From: CAZAGT01 sp964484515
GTDB lineage: Bacteria; Desulfobacterota; DSM-4660; Desulfatiglandales; HGW-15
Direction: 5' to 3'
Assembly (NCBI GenBank): GCA_964484515.1
Contig: CAZAGT010000015.1
Span: 1 to 29,489, forward strand
Length of the DNA: 29,489 nucleotides
In this document: positions 1 through 8,254 of the stretch, piece after piece
Layout of the letters: the number at the start of each line of letters is the position of its first letter
Numbering within the stretch: the stretch's first letter is position 1
Notes under the pieces: generated by a model
Databases searched by the model: none
Told to the model about the DNA's origin: nothing
The model's input: only the letters and a program-made list of their open reading frames with translations
Translations under genes and position numbers: made by a program

Positions 1-657
1 GTCCAGGGCTTGAAAGGTCTTCAAGGTGCCGTCTTCATGGTACTCAGGGCGGTACAGAGAAGGGACGTAAAGGGAGGGGACGCCCCGCGCCAGTTCGCGT
101 AAGAGAGCTTCACGATCCCCATGGGTCTTCAGGCCCGACTCGGTAATGGCGTCCAGGAAGGCATTCAGGTTTGCCTCGGCTTCACCAAGCAGAAAGCAGT
201 CGAAAAAAGGGGCGAGGGGCTCAGGGTTCAGGAACGTCGTGATCCCCCCTCCCAGGACCAGGGGATCGTGGGAGCCCCTTTCCGAGGCGGGGAAGGGGAT
301 CTTGGCGAGCTCAAGGATCTTCAGGATATTGGGATAGTCATTTTCAAAGGAAAGCGAAAAGGCAACCAGGTCGAATCTCGTGAGGGCGGATTGGGACTCA
401 AGAGAGAGGAGCGGTTTCCCTGTCTGAAGGTAGAGGGACATTTCTTTGCCTTCAGGCAGGAAAACCCGCTCCGCGACAACGTTCTCTCTCCTGTTCAAAA
501 GATGATAAACGACCTGATAGCCCAGGTTCGACATGCCGACCCGATAGCTGTTGGGGTAAGCCAAAGCAACGGGAATCCGCCCACCCCAATCCTTCTTGAC
601 CGTCCCCTTTTCCCGAGCAAGCCTCTGGTGGTAAAGGGAGATCAATCTCTCGGACAC
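1..657 (-). CDS. B12-binding/radical SAM protein, N-terminal part (cut by window edge)
   Basis: 219 codons of the amino-terminal part are visible; the reading frame runs off the window. The sequence resembles the cobalamin-binding-like N-terminal half of the uncharacterised radical SAM family often fused to further domains. Visible landmarks are a fold entry with YPNSYRVGMSNLGYQ, then LFSLE-like PLLSLESQ, FSLSFENDYPNIL, a glycine-rich VLGGGITTFLNPEPL and FLLGEAE. The radical SAM CxxxCxxC motif would lie downstream, outside the window, so the catalytic half is inferred. The start is taken as GTG because AGAAGG lies 10 bases upstream; no ATG exists in frame nearby. It begins 22 bases after the ftsZ stop on the same strand, so it is probably cotranscribed with the division genes. 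Substrate is unknown; tRNA or cofactor modification would be guesses. Confidence 0.72.
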   Translation of the reverse strand, partial: MSERLISLYHQRLAREKGTVKKDWGGRIPVALAYPNSYRVGMSNLGYQVVYHLLNRRENVVAERVFLPEGKEMSLYLQTGKPLLSLESQSALTRFDLVAFSLSFENDYPNILKILELAKIPFPASERGSHDPLVLGGGITTFLNPEPLAPFFDCFLLGEAEANLNAFLDAITESGLKTHGDREALLRELARGVPSLYVPSLYRPEYHEDGTLKTFQALD

Positions 658-679
658 GTCGTTGAAACCTTCTAAAAGG

Positions 680-1885
680 TTAGTCGGCCTTGGCCCTCAG
701 GAAGGTCGGATAGTCGAGGCTGTCCTTCATAAAGGCCCTCTTGAAAATGCTTCGCTTGCCCCGGCTCAGGCTTTCTTCTTCCTCGCTGAAAACCGGACCT
801 TCGTCATCTTTCCTCTGAAACGTGGGGGTATCCAGGATCTCCTGGCCGTTCACTCGGACGGTCCAGTTGTCCGATGCCTCCTCCGGCGTCACCTCTCGCA
901 GGCGGACGACCTTACCGTAATGGTCTTTGTCAATTCCGGTCGCGATGACGGTGATTTGGACCTCATCGCCCATGGTTTCGTCGAAGACGACGCCCCAGAA
1001 TATGTCGGCGTCGCTGTCTACCTCGCCCTTAATATAGGTAGACGCCTCGTCGATTTCATCCATGGTCATGTCGGTCGGTCCGGTGATGTTCATGAGGAGC
1101 CCGGCTGCGCCGCTGATCGAGATGTCCTCGAGCAAGGGGCTATTGATGGCCTTTTGGGCAGCTTCAGAGGCGCGGTTTTCACCGTTGGCCCGACCCGTGC
1201 CCATGATGGCCGTGCCCATCTGTTCCATGACCCTCTTCACGTCGGCAAAATCGAGGTTGATGAAACCGTTGCTCATGATGAGATCCGAGATCCCCTTGAC
1301 CGCATGGAGAAGCACCTCATCGGCACGGACAATCAACTCCCTGAACGTCGTGCTCTTTTGACCCAAGGCCTTGAGACGTTCATTGGGGATGATGATGAGA
1401 GTATCCACTTCTTTCTTGAGTTTTTCGATCCCCTCGGTCGCCCGCTTCATCCTTTTTTCGCCCTCAAACTTAAAGGGTTTTGTCACCACGGCGACGGTCA
1501 GGGCCCCCGTCTCCCTGCACTCACGGGCCACCACGGGTGCACCCCCGGTCCCGGTTCCCCCACCCATTCCGGCGGTAATGAAGACCATGTCACACCCGCT
1601 CATGTTGTCCCTGATCTCTTCGATGCTCTCTTCGGCCGCCAAGCGTCCGATCTCCGGATCGGCCCCGGCGCCGAGACCCTTGGTGATGGACGCCCCGAGC
1701 TGGATTCGGTTGGCGGACTCCGAGCGCTCGAGGTCTTGGCTGTCCGTATTGGCCGCGATAAATTCGACCCCCCTCAGCTTGGACGCGATCATGTTGTTAA
1801 TGGCGTTACCGCCGGCACCCCCGACACCAATGACCTTTATTTTGGCGTCGTACCTCTTCCTCTCCTCAACAAATTCAAACTTCAT
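680..1885 (-). CDS. ftsZ: Cell division GTPase FtsZ
   Basis: Tubulin-like GTPase that polymerises into the cytoplasmic Z-ring and recruits the divisome. The 401-residue product has the N-terminal nucleotide-binding segment (IGVGGAGGNAINNM, about residues 19-32), the tubulin signature GGGTGTG at about 108-114, the NxDxxD-type T7 loop NLDFADV near 210, a variable acidic linker and a conserved tail DYPTFLRAKAD that is the expected docking peptide for FtsA. Length is normal. The start at 1885 is chosen over an ATG eight codons upstream because a strong AAGGAGGG sits seven bases before it, and MKFEF fits the family. It follows ftsA after a 167-base spacer containing a palindromic repeat, and precedes the radical SAM gene. 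Identification is secure. Confidence 0.98.
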   Translation of the reverse strand: MKFEFVEERKRYDAKIKVIGVGGAGGNAINNMIASKLRGVEFIAANTDSQDLERSESANRIQLGASITKGLGAGADPEIGRLAAEESIEEIRDNMSGCDMVFITAGMGGGTGTGGAPVVARECRETGALTVAVVTKPFKFEGEKRMKRATEGIEKLKKEVDTLIIIPNERLKALGQKSTTFRELIVRADEVLLHAVKGISDLIMSNGFINLDFADVKRVMEQMGTAIMGTGRANGENRASEAAQKAINSPLLEDISISGAAGLLMNITGPTDMTMDEIDEASTYIKGEVDSDADIFWGVVFDETMGDEVQITVIATGIDKDHYGKVVRLREVTPEEASDNWTVRVNGQEILDTPTFQRKDDEGPVFSEEEESLSRGKRSIFKRAFMKDSLDYPTFLRAKAD

Positions 1886-1950
1886 GAAATGTCCCTCCTT
1901 TTCCTTCATAGTCTCGATGGTTTTGTAAAAACTCTGGAGTCCCCATCCAG

Positions 1951-2025
1951 AGTCATTCCGGCGAAGGCCGGAATCCGGTGCTCTCAGTTAGATTCTGGAT
2001 GCCGGATCACGTCCGGCATGACGGA
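1951..2025. repeat. REP-like double-hairpin repeat in ftsA-ftsZ spacer
   Basis: Two perfect 8-base palindromes lie side by side: ATTCCGGC-gaag-GCCGGAAT (1955-1974) and ATGCCGGA-tcacg-TCCGGCAT (1999-2019). A related copy with the same order of arms is at 19457-19547. The form is that of dispersed REP/BIME-like intergenic repeats. It sits between two essential cotranscribed genes, where the folded RNA could affect message stability or partial termination; that role is inference. Confidence 0.7.
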
Positions 2026-2052
2026 TTCGGGTTGCCTACGATTTCATCAGCC

Positions 2053-3276
2053 CTAGATGACATCCTTGAACCACTTTTTCATCCTGTCCATTACCCGACC
2101 GAAGATGTTCGTATCCCGTATCCTGAATTTTTTGCCCTCCTTTGTTCTTTTGGCGCCGTAGAGCACAAGGCCCACGGCGGTTGCATACATCGGCTTGTTG
2201 ACGACCTCCACGAGACCGCTGATCCCCTGGGGATACCCCGTGCGACAGGGGGCGTTGAAGATCTGTTCAGCCACATCCGCGACTCCCGGCATCTCTGAGC
2301 CGCCCCCCGTAATGACCACCCCGGAATTGATCCCGCGGTCGTAGCCGGAACGGACAAGTTCGTTGTGGATCAGAGTGAAGATTTCCTCGACTCGAGGCTC
2401 CAGGATCTCTCCCAGGATTTGCCTGGATAAGACCCGCGGTTTGCGGCCACCGACCCCCGGGACTTCAAGGGTTTCATCCTTTCCGATCATGGAGGAGAGC
2501 CCACAGCCATATTTGATCTTGATCCTCTCCGCCTCGGCAGTGGGGGTGCGGAGCCCAATCGAGATGTCGTAGGTGAGGTTGTTGCCACCGAGCGCGAGGA
2601 CCGAGGTGTGCTTGATGGCACCTCGCGAGAAGACCGCCATATCCGTCGTCCCTCCGCCGAAGTCGATCAAGGCCACGCCGAGGTTTCGCTCCTCGTTTGA
2701 GAGCACTGCCTCGCTGGATGCCAGCGATTCGAGTACGATGTCGCAGACGTCCAAGCCGGCCCGGTTGGCGCACTTGATGATGTTCTGAGCCGATGTCACG
2801 GCGCCCGTCACGATGTGAATCTTGGCCTCGAGTCGAACCCCAGACATGCCCAAGGGATCGGTGATCGCATCATGTTCGTCGACGATGAATTCCTGGGTCA
2901 GGACGTGAATGACCTCACGATCCAACGGAATGGCCACTGCGCTGGCTGCTTCGATGACCCGTTCAATGTCCTTCTTTGTCACCTCCCTTTCTTTTAGTGC
3001 GATGACGCCGTGACTATTGAAGCCCTTGATGTGCCCCCCGGCAATGCCGGCATATACGGAACTGATCTCACAACCGGCCATGGTCTCTGCTTCTTCGATG
3101 GCTTCCTTGATGGAATTGACGGTCTTCTCGATGTTGATCACCACGCCCTTGCGAAGGCCTTCGGAGGGGTGAGAGCCGATCCCAATGATTTCAATGGTGT
3201 CCGGCTGGACCTCCCCCACCACCGCACACATCTTGGTCGTGCCGATATCGAGACCTACGATAAGCTCTCCCGCCAT
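2053..3276 (-). CDS. ftsA: Cell division protein FtsA
   Basis: Actin-fold ATPase that tethers FtsZ filaments to the inner membrane. The 407-residue product shows the phosphate-1 motif GLDIGTTKMCAVVG at about residues 8-21, phosphate-2 IDFGGGTTDMAVF, the adenosine motif VITGGGSEMPGV and the FtsA-specific 1C domain between the first two. The C-terminus (VMDRMKKWFKDVI) looks like the amphipathic membrane-targeting helix. ATG at 3276 has GAGGGGAG six bases upstream. Spacing to ftsQ is about 254 bases and to ftsZ 167 bases, both filled with repeat-like sequence, which is loose compared with the tightly packed upstream mur genes. Family identity is certain. Confidence 0.97.
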   Translation of the reverse strand: MAGELIVGLDIGTTKMCAVVGEVQPDTIEIIGIGSHPSEGLRKGVVINIEKTVNSIKEAIEEAETMAGCEISSVYAGIAGGHIKGFNSHGVIALKEREVTKKDIERVIEAASAVAIPLDREVIHVLTQEFIVDEHDAITDPLGMSGVRLEAKIHIVTGAVTSAQNIIKCANRAGLDVCDIVLESLASSEAVLSNEERNLGVALIDFGGGTTDMAVFSRGAIKHTSVLALGGNNLTYDISIGLRTPTAEAERIKIKYGCGLSSMIGKDETLEVPGVGGRKPRVLSRQILGEILEPRVEEIFTLIHNELVRSGYDRGINSGVVITGGGSEMPGVADVAEQIFNAPCRTGYPQGISGLVEVVNKPMYATAVGLVLYGAKRTKEGKKFRIRDTNIFGRVMDRMKKWFKDVI

Positions 3277-3323
3277 GTTACGCTCCCCTCATTGACCGAC
3301 GTGACTGTCGAATATCCTGCTTC

Positions 3324-3533
3324 TAATAGGCTGATGGAAAACGTCCAGCCCGCTGTCGCCAGCGGGACGAAATCCCAAGCAATCAGGCACACGAGGTTCG
3401 AGGAAAAGAAAGTAAAAATCCCATTCTTGCCTTCCGCCCGGAGCCTTGGGCCTTTCGCATCCGCCGCAGTAATGCGCAATACAGGTGGTCGCGGTTCCTC
3501 TGGTACAGACAAGTGTCTTCCAACGGCCTTTTA
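3324..3533. repeat. Candidate element with imperfect terminal inverted repeats between ftsQ and ftsA
   Basis: The spacer is bounded by taataggctgatggaaaac on the left and, read on the other strand, taaaaggccgttggaagac on the right, matching at most positions. The same end sequence occurs in the 4381-4508 element. The right end includes the TAA stop of ftsQ. An internal perfect hairpin CCCGCTG-tcgc-CAGCGGG lies at 3349-3366. No coding potential is evident inside. The pairing of the two ends as one element is inference. Confidence 0.45.
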
Positions 3534-4369
3534 ACCATTCTTAAATGAGACAACCGCGCCATCCTTCACATCGAGGTCGATGGCTCGCACCAGGTGGATG
3601 CGGCCATTGCGCCTCAAATCCTCCAGGACCCGCCGCAAACCCCCCATCTTGGTGGGCAGATCGTCGCTCCTTGCATGGATGACCGCCGGCAGCGATTGAA
3701 AGTAGAGTGAAACGCGGCCGTCTCTTTTCACGTGTACCTCAGATAGGTTCCGCAAGGTCCACGGGCCCTTGTCGGAGGCGAGGGTATCGAGGACGTGAGC
3801 CGCTAGATCAAGATGATGGTCCGCCGGAGGCCCCTTCGAGCGATCGAAGGTAATGACCGGATAGTCCATGGCTCATCGGGATCCACTTCCTTGAAAAGCG
3901 TCTTCCTCCGGTTCATGAAGTACAGCCGGTCAAGGACAACGATCGCCTGAGGCTGCTCCTGTTTGGCCTCGACCACGAGGGTGTGAGGAAATCGTTTTTC
4001 CAGCCGGGCCTCCCTAATCCAAGGGTGTTGTTCAATCTTGTTCTTCAGTTTGCGGAGATTGATCGCCAGGAGGCTTGCGTCGGTCTCGGAACAGGCCAGA
4101 TTGATGATGTCCTGCTTGAGGTCTTCACGAACCCCCGTCACAGTGATCTGTTCGAGTCTGACATAGGGCGATGTCACGAGGTACTGGTAAATGACTATGA
4201 ACAGGAGACTCAGCAAACAGATGCCGATCAGTACGCATGAACTCCTGACGAAGAAGAGGCTCATGCGCGTAAACGCAGACCAAACCGAGGCCGCGCGGTT
4301 ACTCTTCTTCCGCTTGACGACCTGCTTGGCCAGGATGGACTGCTTGGTTTTGGTTCGCTTACGAGGCAT
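3531..4369 (-). CDS. ftsQ: Cell division protein FtsQ, interrupted by a frameshift near 3869
   Basis: Bitopic inner-membrane divisome protein linking FtsA/FtsZ to FtsL/FtsI. The 5' frame (3803-4369) encodes a basic cytoplasmic N-terminus, one transmembrane helix at about residues 37-60 and a POTRA domain (SPYVRLEQITVTG onward) through KEVDPDEP. The rest of the protein continues in another frame (3531-3869) from MDYPVITFDRSKG to the stop. Joined at P-M, the product is about 279 residues, the normal FtsQ length, and total length is one base short of a whole number of codons. A lost base in gagccATGGAC is the simplest reading. The site is not a canonical slippery sequence. Start ATG at 4369 has AGGGGA five bases upstream. 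Either a sequence error or a real mutation in an essential gene. Confidence 0.85.
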
Positions 4370-4380
4370 ATTGTTCCCCT

Positions 4381-4508
4381 AGAGGCTGTCGGAATACGCC
4401 CATCTGCTGCGTTACCCTCATCCCTCGTGATTGCAGCGTACTCCTGTGTACGCCTCACTCCTCGTGATATCGGGAGTCTTGCATCTGGACATTTTCCATC
4501 AGCCTCTA
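4381..4508. repeat. MITE-like element with terminal inverted repeats between murB and ftsQ
   Basis: About 128 bases begin agaggctgtcggaatacgcc and end, on the opposite strand, agaggctgatggaaaatgtc; the outer eight bases are identical. Both ends are preceded by TA, as in a TA target duplication. The middle carries a hairpin GCGTAC-tcctgt-GTACGC (4436-4453) and a direct repeat of ctcatccctcgtgat / ctcactcctcgtgat. No protein is encoded. Ends of the same type occur at 3324-3533 and 19579-19602, so this is a dispersed non-autonomous element. The mobilising transposase is not in the window. Confidence 0.6.
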
Positions 4509-4545
4509 AGAAATGGGTCTTTCGACAGTCTAGTAAGTAGCCGTG

Positions 4546-4698
4546 TATTTAGGTTGAAGACTGAAGGTTGAAGCGTTTCAGTTTTCCAATCTATCCTCTT
4601 TCCCCGTCAGCCTTGAGCCCAGGGCCGAAAGGCTCGCTCCTCGTTGCTTTTGCCTTCTACCTTCCACCTTCAACCTTCTACCTTTCACTTCTACCTTC
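4546..4698. repeat. Low-complexity purine/pyrimidine tract in murB-ftsQ spacer
   Basis: A short purine-rich stretch (ttgaagactgaaggttgaag) is followed about 85 bases later by its pyrimidine-rich complement style (ccttctaccttccacctt and similar units) running up to the murB stop. This completes a gene-free stretch from 4370 to 4690. A ddl gene is often found here in other dcw clusters, but nothing of it is visible. Confidence 0.5.
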
Positions 4699-5608
4699 TT
4701 CCCCCAATCACCTTCAGTTCCAGCTCGAGTAGAGTACCCGTCTCCTTTAGTACCCTTTCGCGGGCCAGTTCGATCAGGGCCAGGACATTCTCAGCCGTGG
4801 CCCCGCCGGTGTTGACGATGAAATTAGCGTGCTTGGGCGATATCATCGCACCACCGATCCGGCGACCTTTCAGTCCAACCCCTTCGATCAACCTTGCGGC
4901 ATGGTCTCCGGGAGGATTCTTGAAGACCGAGCCGGCGGTCGGCGCATCGAGAGGTTGATTCTTCTTGCGTTGCGTCGAATAGTCGGCCACCCGTTGAGCA
5001 ATCCTTTCAGGCGAATCGGGCTTCATTACAAAGCTGCCTCGCACGATGACACTCCCCTCCGGGATGGAAAGGGCCCGGTAATGAAACGAGAGCTTTGAAC
5101 GACCTTGGACCAAGAACTCGGCCTGCGGCGTGAGCACCTCGATGTCACGGACAACACCTTCGATCTCCTGCCCCCAAGCTCCGGCATTCATGACTAGCGC
5201 TCCGCCCACCGTTCCGGGGATCCCTGCGAGGAACTCGAGTCCTGTGAGGCCCGCGCGTCTGCAATAACTGAGTAGTTTTGTGATGCCGAGTCCTCCCCCA
5301 GCTATCAGCACGTTCTCTTGTCGCGGGTCTTTTTCAACGGTCGCGAGCTCTCCACCAAGCATCATCACGACGCCCTCAAACCCTTCGTCCCGTACGAGAA
5401 GATTGCTCCCCTTGCCGACAACGAGATAGGGGATACTTTCCTGCCGCAGGAAAGAGACCATGCCTCGAAGTTCATCCCGTTGCTCAGCGAAGAAGAGGGC
5501 CTCGGCCGTGCCGCCGATCCGAAACGTCGTGCACCTGTCCATGGGGCAGTCGAATTGAATCCTTGGCCCTCCAAGTGCGCGCAACGCTTCTCTCTGCTTT
5601 TGGTCCAT
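4691..5608 (-). CDS. murB: UDP-N-acetylenolpyruvoylglucosamine reductase MurB
   Basis: FAD enzyme that reduces UDP-GlcNAc-enolpyruvate to UDP-MurNAc with NADPH in the cytoplasm. The 305-residue protein has the FAD-binding landmarks GKGSNLLV (about 65-72) and GIPGTVGGALVMNAGAWG (about 129-146), the YR-containing segment FHYRALS near 176-182, the catalytic serine in AGSVFKNP (S227) and glutamates in LELELKV near 295 expected for proton transfer. The N-terminal TTFRIGG is also typical. Size fits. The ATG at 5608 has no strong ribosome binding site, so the exact start is less certain. It lies 143 bases downstream of murC with repeat sequence between them. Confidence 0.96.
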   Translation of the reverse strand: MDQKQREALRALGGPRIQFDCPMDRCTTFRIGGTAEALFFAEQRDELRGMVSFLRQESIPYLVVGKGSNLLVRDEGFEGVVMMLGGELATVEKDPRQENVLIAGGGLGITKLLSYCRRAGLTGLEFLAGIPGTVGGALVMNAGAWGQEIEGVVRDIEVLTPQAEFLVQGRSKLSFHYRALSIPEGSVIVRGSFVMKPDSPERIAQRVADYSTQRKKNQPLDAPTAGSVFKNPPGDHAARLIEGVGLKGRRIGGAMISPKHANFIVNTGGATAENVLALIELARERVLKETGTLLELELKVIGGRR

Positions 5609-5629
5609 GTCATCACGGAGATATTTAGG

Positions 5630-5785
5630 TAAAAGGTTGAAGGCTGAAGTCTTTCAAACAACTCAACCGCCCGAAGTTGTTTATGATCACGCATCGGAAA
5701 CCTTCAACCTTCCACCTTTTACTTTTTTCCTCGCTCCTCCAACCTCTAACCTCAAACCCTTTCACCTTCCGCCTTCAGCCTTTCC
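5630..5785. repeat. Purine/pyrimidine inverted tract spanning murC end and murC-murB spacer
   Basis: The stretch begins aaaggttgaaggctgaag and ends with runs such as ccttcaaccttccacctttt and cacettc-like units rich in CTT. It is the same style of tract as at 4546-4698. On the coding strand the last codons of murC (LKAEGERV) are made of this purine-rich sequence, so the tract overlaps the gene end. Confidence 0.45.
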
Positions 5786-7149
5786 AGCAATGCATCCCCC
5801 AATTCATGGATATCCCCGGCACCGAGGGTCATTGCCACATCACCCGACTTGAGGTGCTCTAGGGCGGCCTGGAGGATCTCATCCTGCGTTTGGCAGAGGA
5901 CTACCTCCTTATGTCCATGTTCCTTGATGCCGTTATAAAGCCACTTGGTGTCCACACCCTCGAGCGGAGTCTCACTGGCGGCATAGATCGGCGCCAGGAT
6001 CACTACGTCGGCATCGTTGAAGCTCATGACGAAGCGATCGTAGAGCGCCTTCGTGCGACTGTATCTATGGGGTTGAAAGATGACGATCAGGCGCCGGTCG
6101 GGCCAACACTCCCGCGCCGCCGTCAGGGTGGCGCAGATCTCCGTGGGGTGATGTCCGTAGTCGTCGAGCACGATGATGTCGTTCTCCATCCCTTTGACCT
6201 GGAAGCGGCGCTCCAGGCCACCCAGGCTGCGAAGGCCCTTGCGGATGTCAGCCATATCGATATCGAGCTCACGTCCCACCGAGATGGCGGCCAGGGCGTT
6301 GAGGACATTGTGGTTCCCGGGCATGCCCACGGTCACCCGGCCGAGGGATTCGTTGTGCTGAAGGACCTCGAAGTCGACTTCCAGACGGCCGCGCTCGATA
6401 TCCTTGGCCCTCAAGTCTGCCTGTGAGTTGGTTCCGTAAGTGATGTATCTCTTTTTGAGACGCGGGATAATCGCCTGGATCTCCTCGTTGTCGAGACAGA
6501 GGATGGACAGCCCGTAAAAGGGGATTTTGTTGATGAAACTGACAAAGGCGTCTCGCAGGGCGTCCATTCCCTTGTAGTGGTCGATATGTTCGAAGTCGAT
6601 ATTGGTGACGACCGCGATCGTTGGCGACAAGATCATGAAGGAGCCGTCGCTTTCATCCGACTCTGCGACTAGAAAGTCTCCCTGGCCCAGCTTGGCGTTG
6701 GAGCCGCCCCAGATATCAAGCCTGCCGCCGATCACAACCGTTGGATCCAGATTGCCGGCGGTCAGGATGGAGGCGATCATGGACGTCGTGGTAGTCTTGC
6801 CGTGTGCTCCGGCAACTGCCACGCCGTACTTGAGTCGCATCAATTCGGCCAACATTTCGGCCCGCGGGATGACCGGGATGGAATGCTCCTTGGCGGCAAC
6901 GATTTCGGCGTTATCGTCTGTGACCGCCGAGGAATAGACCACCACGTCGGCGTCTTCCATGTTTTCGTTGCTGTGACCCAAAAAGATGTGACCGCCAAGG
7001 CCGGCCAGCCGGCGGGTCGCCGGAGACTCCTTGAGATCGGAGCCGCTCACCTGATAGCCCAGGTTGAGCAGGAGTTCGGCGATGCCGCTCATGCCGATGC
7101 CCCCGATCCCCACCAAGTGAATATGTCTGGCCTTGCCAAAGGTCTTCAT
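5752..7149 (-). CDS. murC: UDP-N-acetylmuramate--L-alanine ligase MurC
   Basis: Cytoplasmic ATP-dependent Mur ligase adding the first amino acid to UDP-MurNAc. The 465-residue protein starts with the UDP-binding Rossmann segment HLVGIGGIGMSGIAELL (about 10-27), followed by the ATP loop GAHGKTTTT at about 114-122, the Mur central-domain ESDESDGSF and NIDFEHIDHY, and the C-terminal domain with DDYGHHPTEI and FQPHRYSRT, a MurC hallmark. The start at 7149 is 13 bases after the murG stop; the ribosome binding site is weak. The last eight or so residues are encoded by a low-complexity purine tract shared with the downstream spacer, suggesting the original C-terminus was replaced by repeat sequence. 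Confidence 0.97.
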   Translation of the reverse strand: MKTFGKARHIHLVGIGGIGMSGIAELLLNLGYQVSGSDLKESPATRRLAGLGGHIFLGHSNENMEDADVVVYSSAVTDDNAEIVAAKEHSIPVIPRAEMLAELMRLKYGVAVAGAHGKTTTTSMIASILTAGNLDPTVVIGGRLDIWGGSNAKLGQGDFLVAESDESDGSFMILSPTIAVVTNIDFEHIDHYKGMDALRDAFVSFINKIPFYGLSILCLDNEEIQAIIPRLKKRYITYGTNSQADLRAKDIERGRLEVDFEVLQHNESLGRVTVGMPGNHNVLNALAAISVGRELDIDMADIRKGLRSLGGLERRFQVKGMENDIIVLDDYGHHPTEICATLTAARECWPDRRLIVIFQPHRYSRTKALYDRFVMSFNDADVVILAPIYAASETPLEGVDTKWLYNGIKEHGHKEVVLCQTQDEILQAALEHLKSGDVAMTLGAGDIHELGDALLERLKAEGERV

Positions 7150-7162
7150 CGAATCACAACCA

Positions 7163-8254
7163 TCAGTTCACGTTGAATGCGACTTCCAGTTGATCGACGA
7201 TCTGCTTGGCGGCGTCGGGTCGTGCGAGCGTCCGCGCCCGCAGACCCATCTGTTTCAAGGCCGCACGATCATCCATGTATTTGAGCAAGAGCGCTGCGAG
7301 CCGTTCACCGCTCAATTCATCCTCGACCACCATCTCCGCACCCCCGGCCTGCACCAGGGCCAGCGCGTTTGTCTCTTGATGCCTGTTGGCGGCGTGAGGG
7401 TAGGGGATCAAGATCGACGGTTTGCCGAGGGCGGCCAATTCAAAGATCGTCGTCGCGCCAGCCCTACTGACAACGAGATCGGCTCGGCGATAGGCGCCCG
7501 CCATATCCTGAATAAAGGGCAAGACCTCTCCCGTCAGGCCGCGATCCCGGTACGTTGCAGTGACCTCCTCGTGGTCTGTCACACCAGACTGATGAATAAC
7601 TGCCGGTTCGTGCCCTCCCCCTTTGAGGATCTCCAAGGCGGCCACTAAGGCCCTGTTGATGGCCCGGGCACCCTGGCTGCCACCGACGATCAGCACCGTG
7701 AATCTGTCTTCATCTTCGTCTTTCGTCGTCTTGTCGGTGAGCAGGTCTTCACGGATCGGGTTACCGGTGAGGATGGGCTCGCCGGCCGGAAAGTGCTTCG
7801 CGCTTTCAGGAAAAGAGATGAAGATCTTATTGACGACCCTGCTCAACAACCTATTTGTCAATCCCGGATAAGAGTTCTGCTCGTGAATGGCAGTGGAGAT
7901 GCCCAGGAGCCTCGCTGCCAGACAGACCGGTCCGGCGGAGTAGCCACCCACTCCAATCACCGTTTGAGGTGAGAATCGTCTGATGAGGGAGGCAGACTGC
8001 CCCAACGTGAATGGTAGCCTAAAGATCACAGACGTCCCTTTCTTCCAACCCCGACCCTTGAGCCCTTCGATCGCAATGGAGGTCTGTTGAAAACCGTAAC
8101 GGGTCAAGATCTCGGATTCTATGGTGCGGCGCCCGGTCACAAAGAGAAGGCTTGCTTCTTCGTATCTCCTGCCTATCTCCCTTGCGATCGCGATTCCCGG
8201 GAAGAGGTGACCTCCGGTCCCTCCACCTGCGATAATGACCCTTACCTCACTAAT
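7163..8254 (-). CDS. murG: Undecaprenyldiphospho-muramoylpentapeptide N-acetylglucosaminyltransferase MurG, probable ATT start
   Basis: Membrane-associated GT28 enzyme that adds GlcNAc to lipid I to form lipid II. The full frame gives 363 residues with the essential glycine loop GGGTGGH at about 10-16, the second loop GVGGYSAG, the C-domain motif VGGSQGARAIN and the donor-binding SRAGATTIFELAALGKP. The family N-terminus (RVIIAGGGTGGH) lies upstream of the first in-frame GTG at 8140, which would cut off the glycine loop. The only plausible start is ATT at 8252-8254, preceded five bases upstream by AAAGGGG and overlapping the ftsW stop as ATTAG. No ATG, GTG or TTG exists between the upstream in-frame stop and the loop. 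A single G-to-T change from ATG would explain both the odd start and the present ftsW stop. Confidence 0.93.
   Translation of the reverse strand: MSEVRVIIAGGGTGGHLFPGIAIAREIGRRYEEASLLFVTGRRTIESEILTRYGFQQTSIAIEGLKGRGWKKGTSVIFRLPFTLGQSASLIRRFSPQTVIGVGGYSAGPVCLAARLLGISTAIHEQNSYPGLTNRLLSRVVNKIFISFPESAKHFPAGEPILTGNPIREDLLTDKTTKDEDEDRFTVLIVGGSQGARAINRALVAALEILKGGGHEPAVIHQSGVTDHEEVTATYRDRGLTGEVLPFIQDMAGAYRRADLVVSRAGATTIFELAALGKPSILIPYPHAANRHQETNALALVQAGGAEMVVEDELSGERLAALLLKYMDDRAALKQMGLRARTLARPDAAKQIVDQLEVAFNVN

Noticed and set aside
662..2056. A 464-codon plus-strand open frame opposite ftsZ
   Set aside because: It is the antisense shadow of ftsZ and the spacer; composition is not protein-like and ftsZ is certain.
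3865..3875. Programmed ribosomal frameshifting in ftsQ
   Set aside because: No slippery heptamer or suitable downstream structure is evident; a lost base is simpler.
4370..4690. A ddl gene remnant between murB and ftsQ
   Set aside because: The stretch consists of repeat elements and low-complexity tract; no D-Ala-D-Ala ligase motif is visible in any frame.
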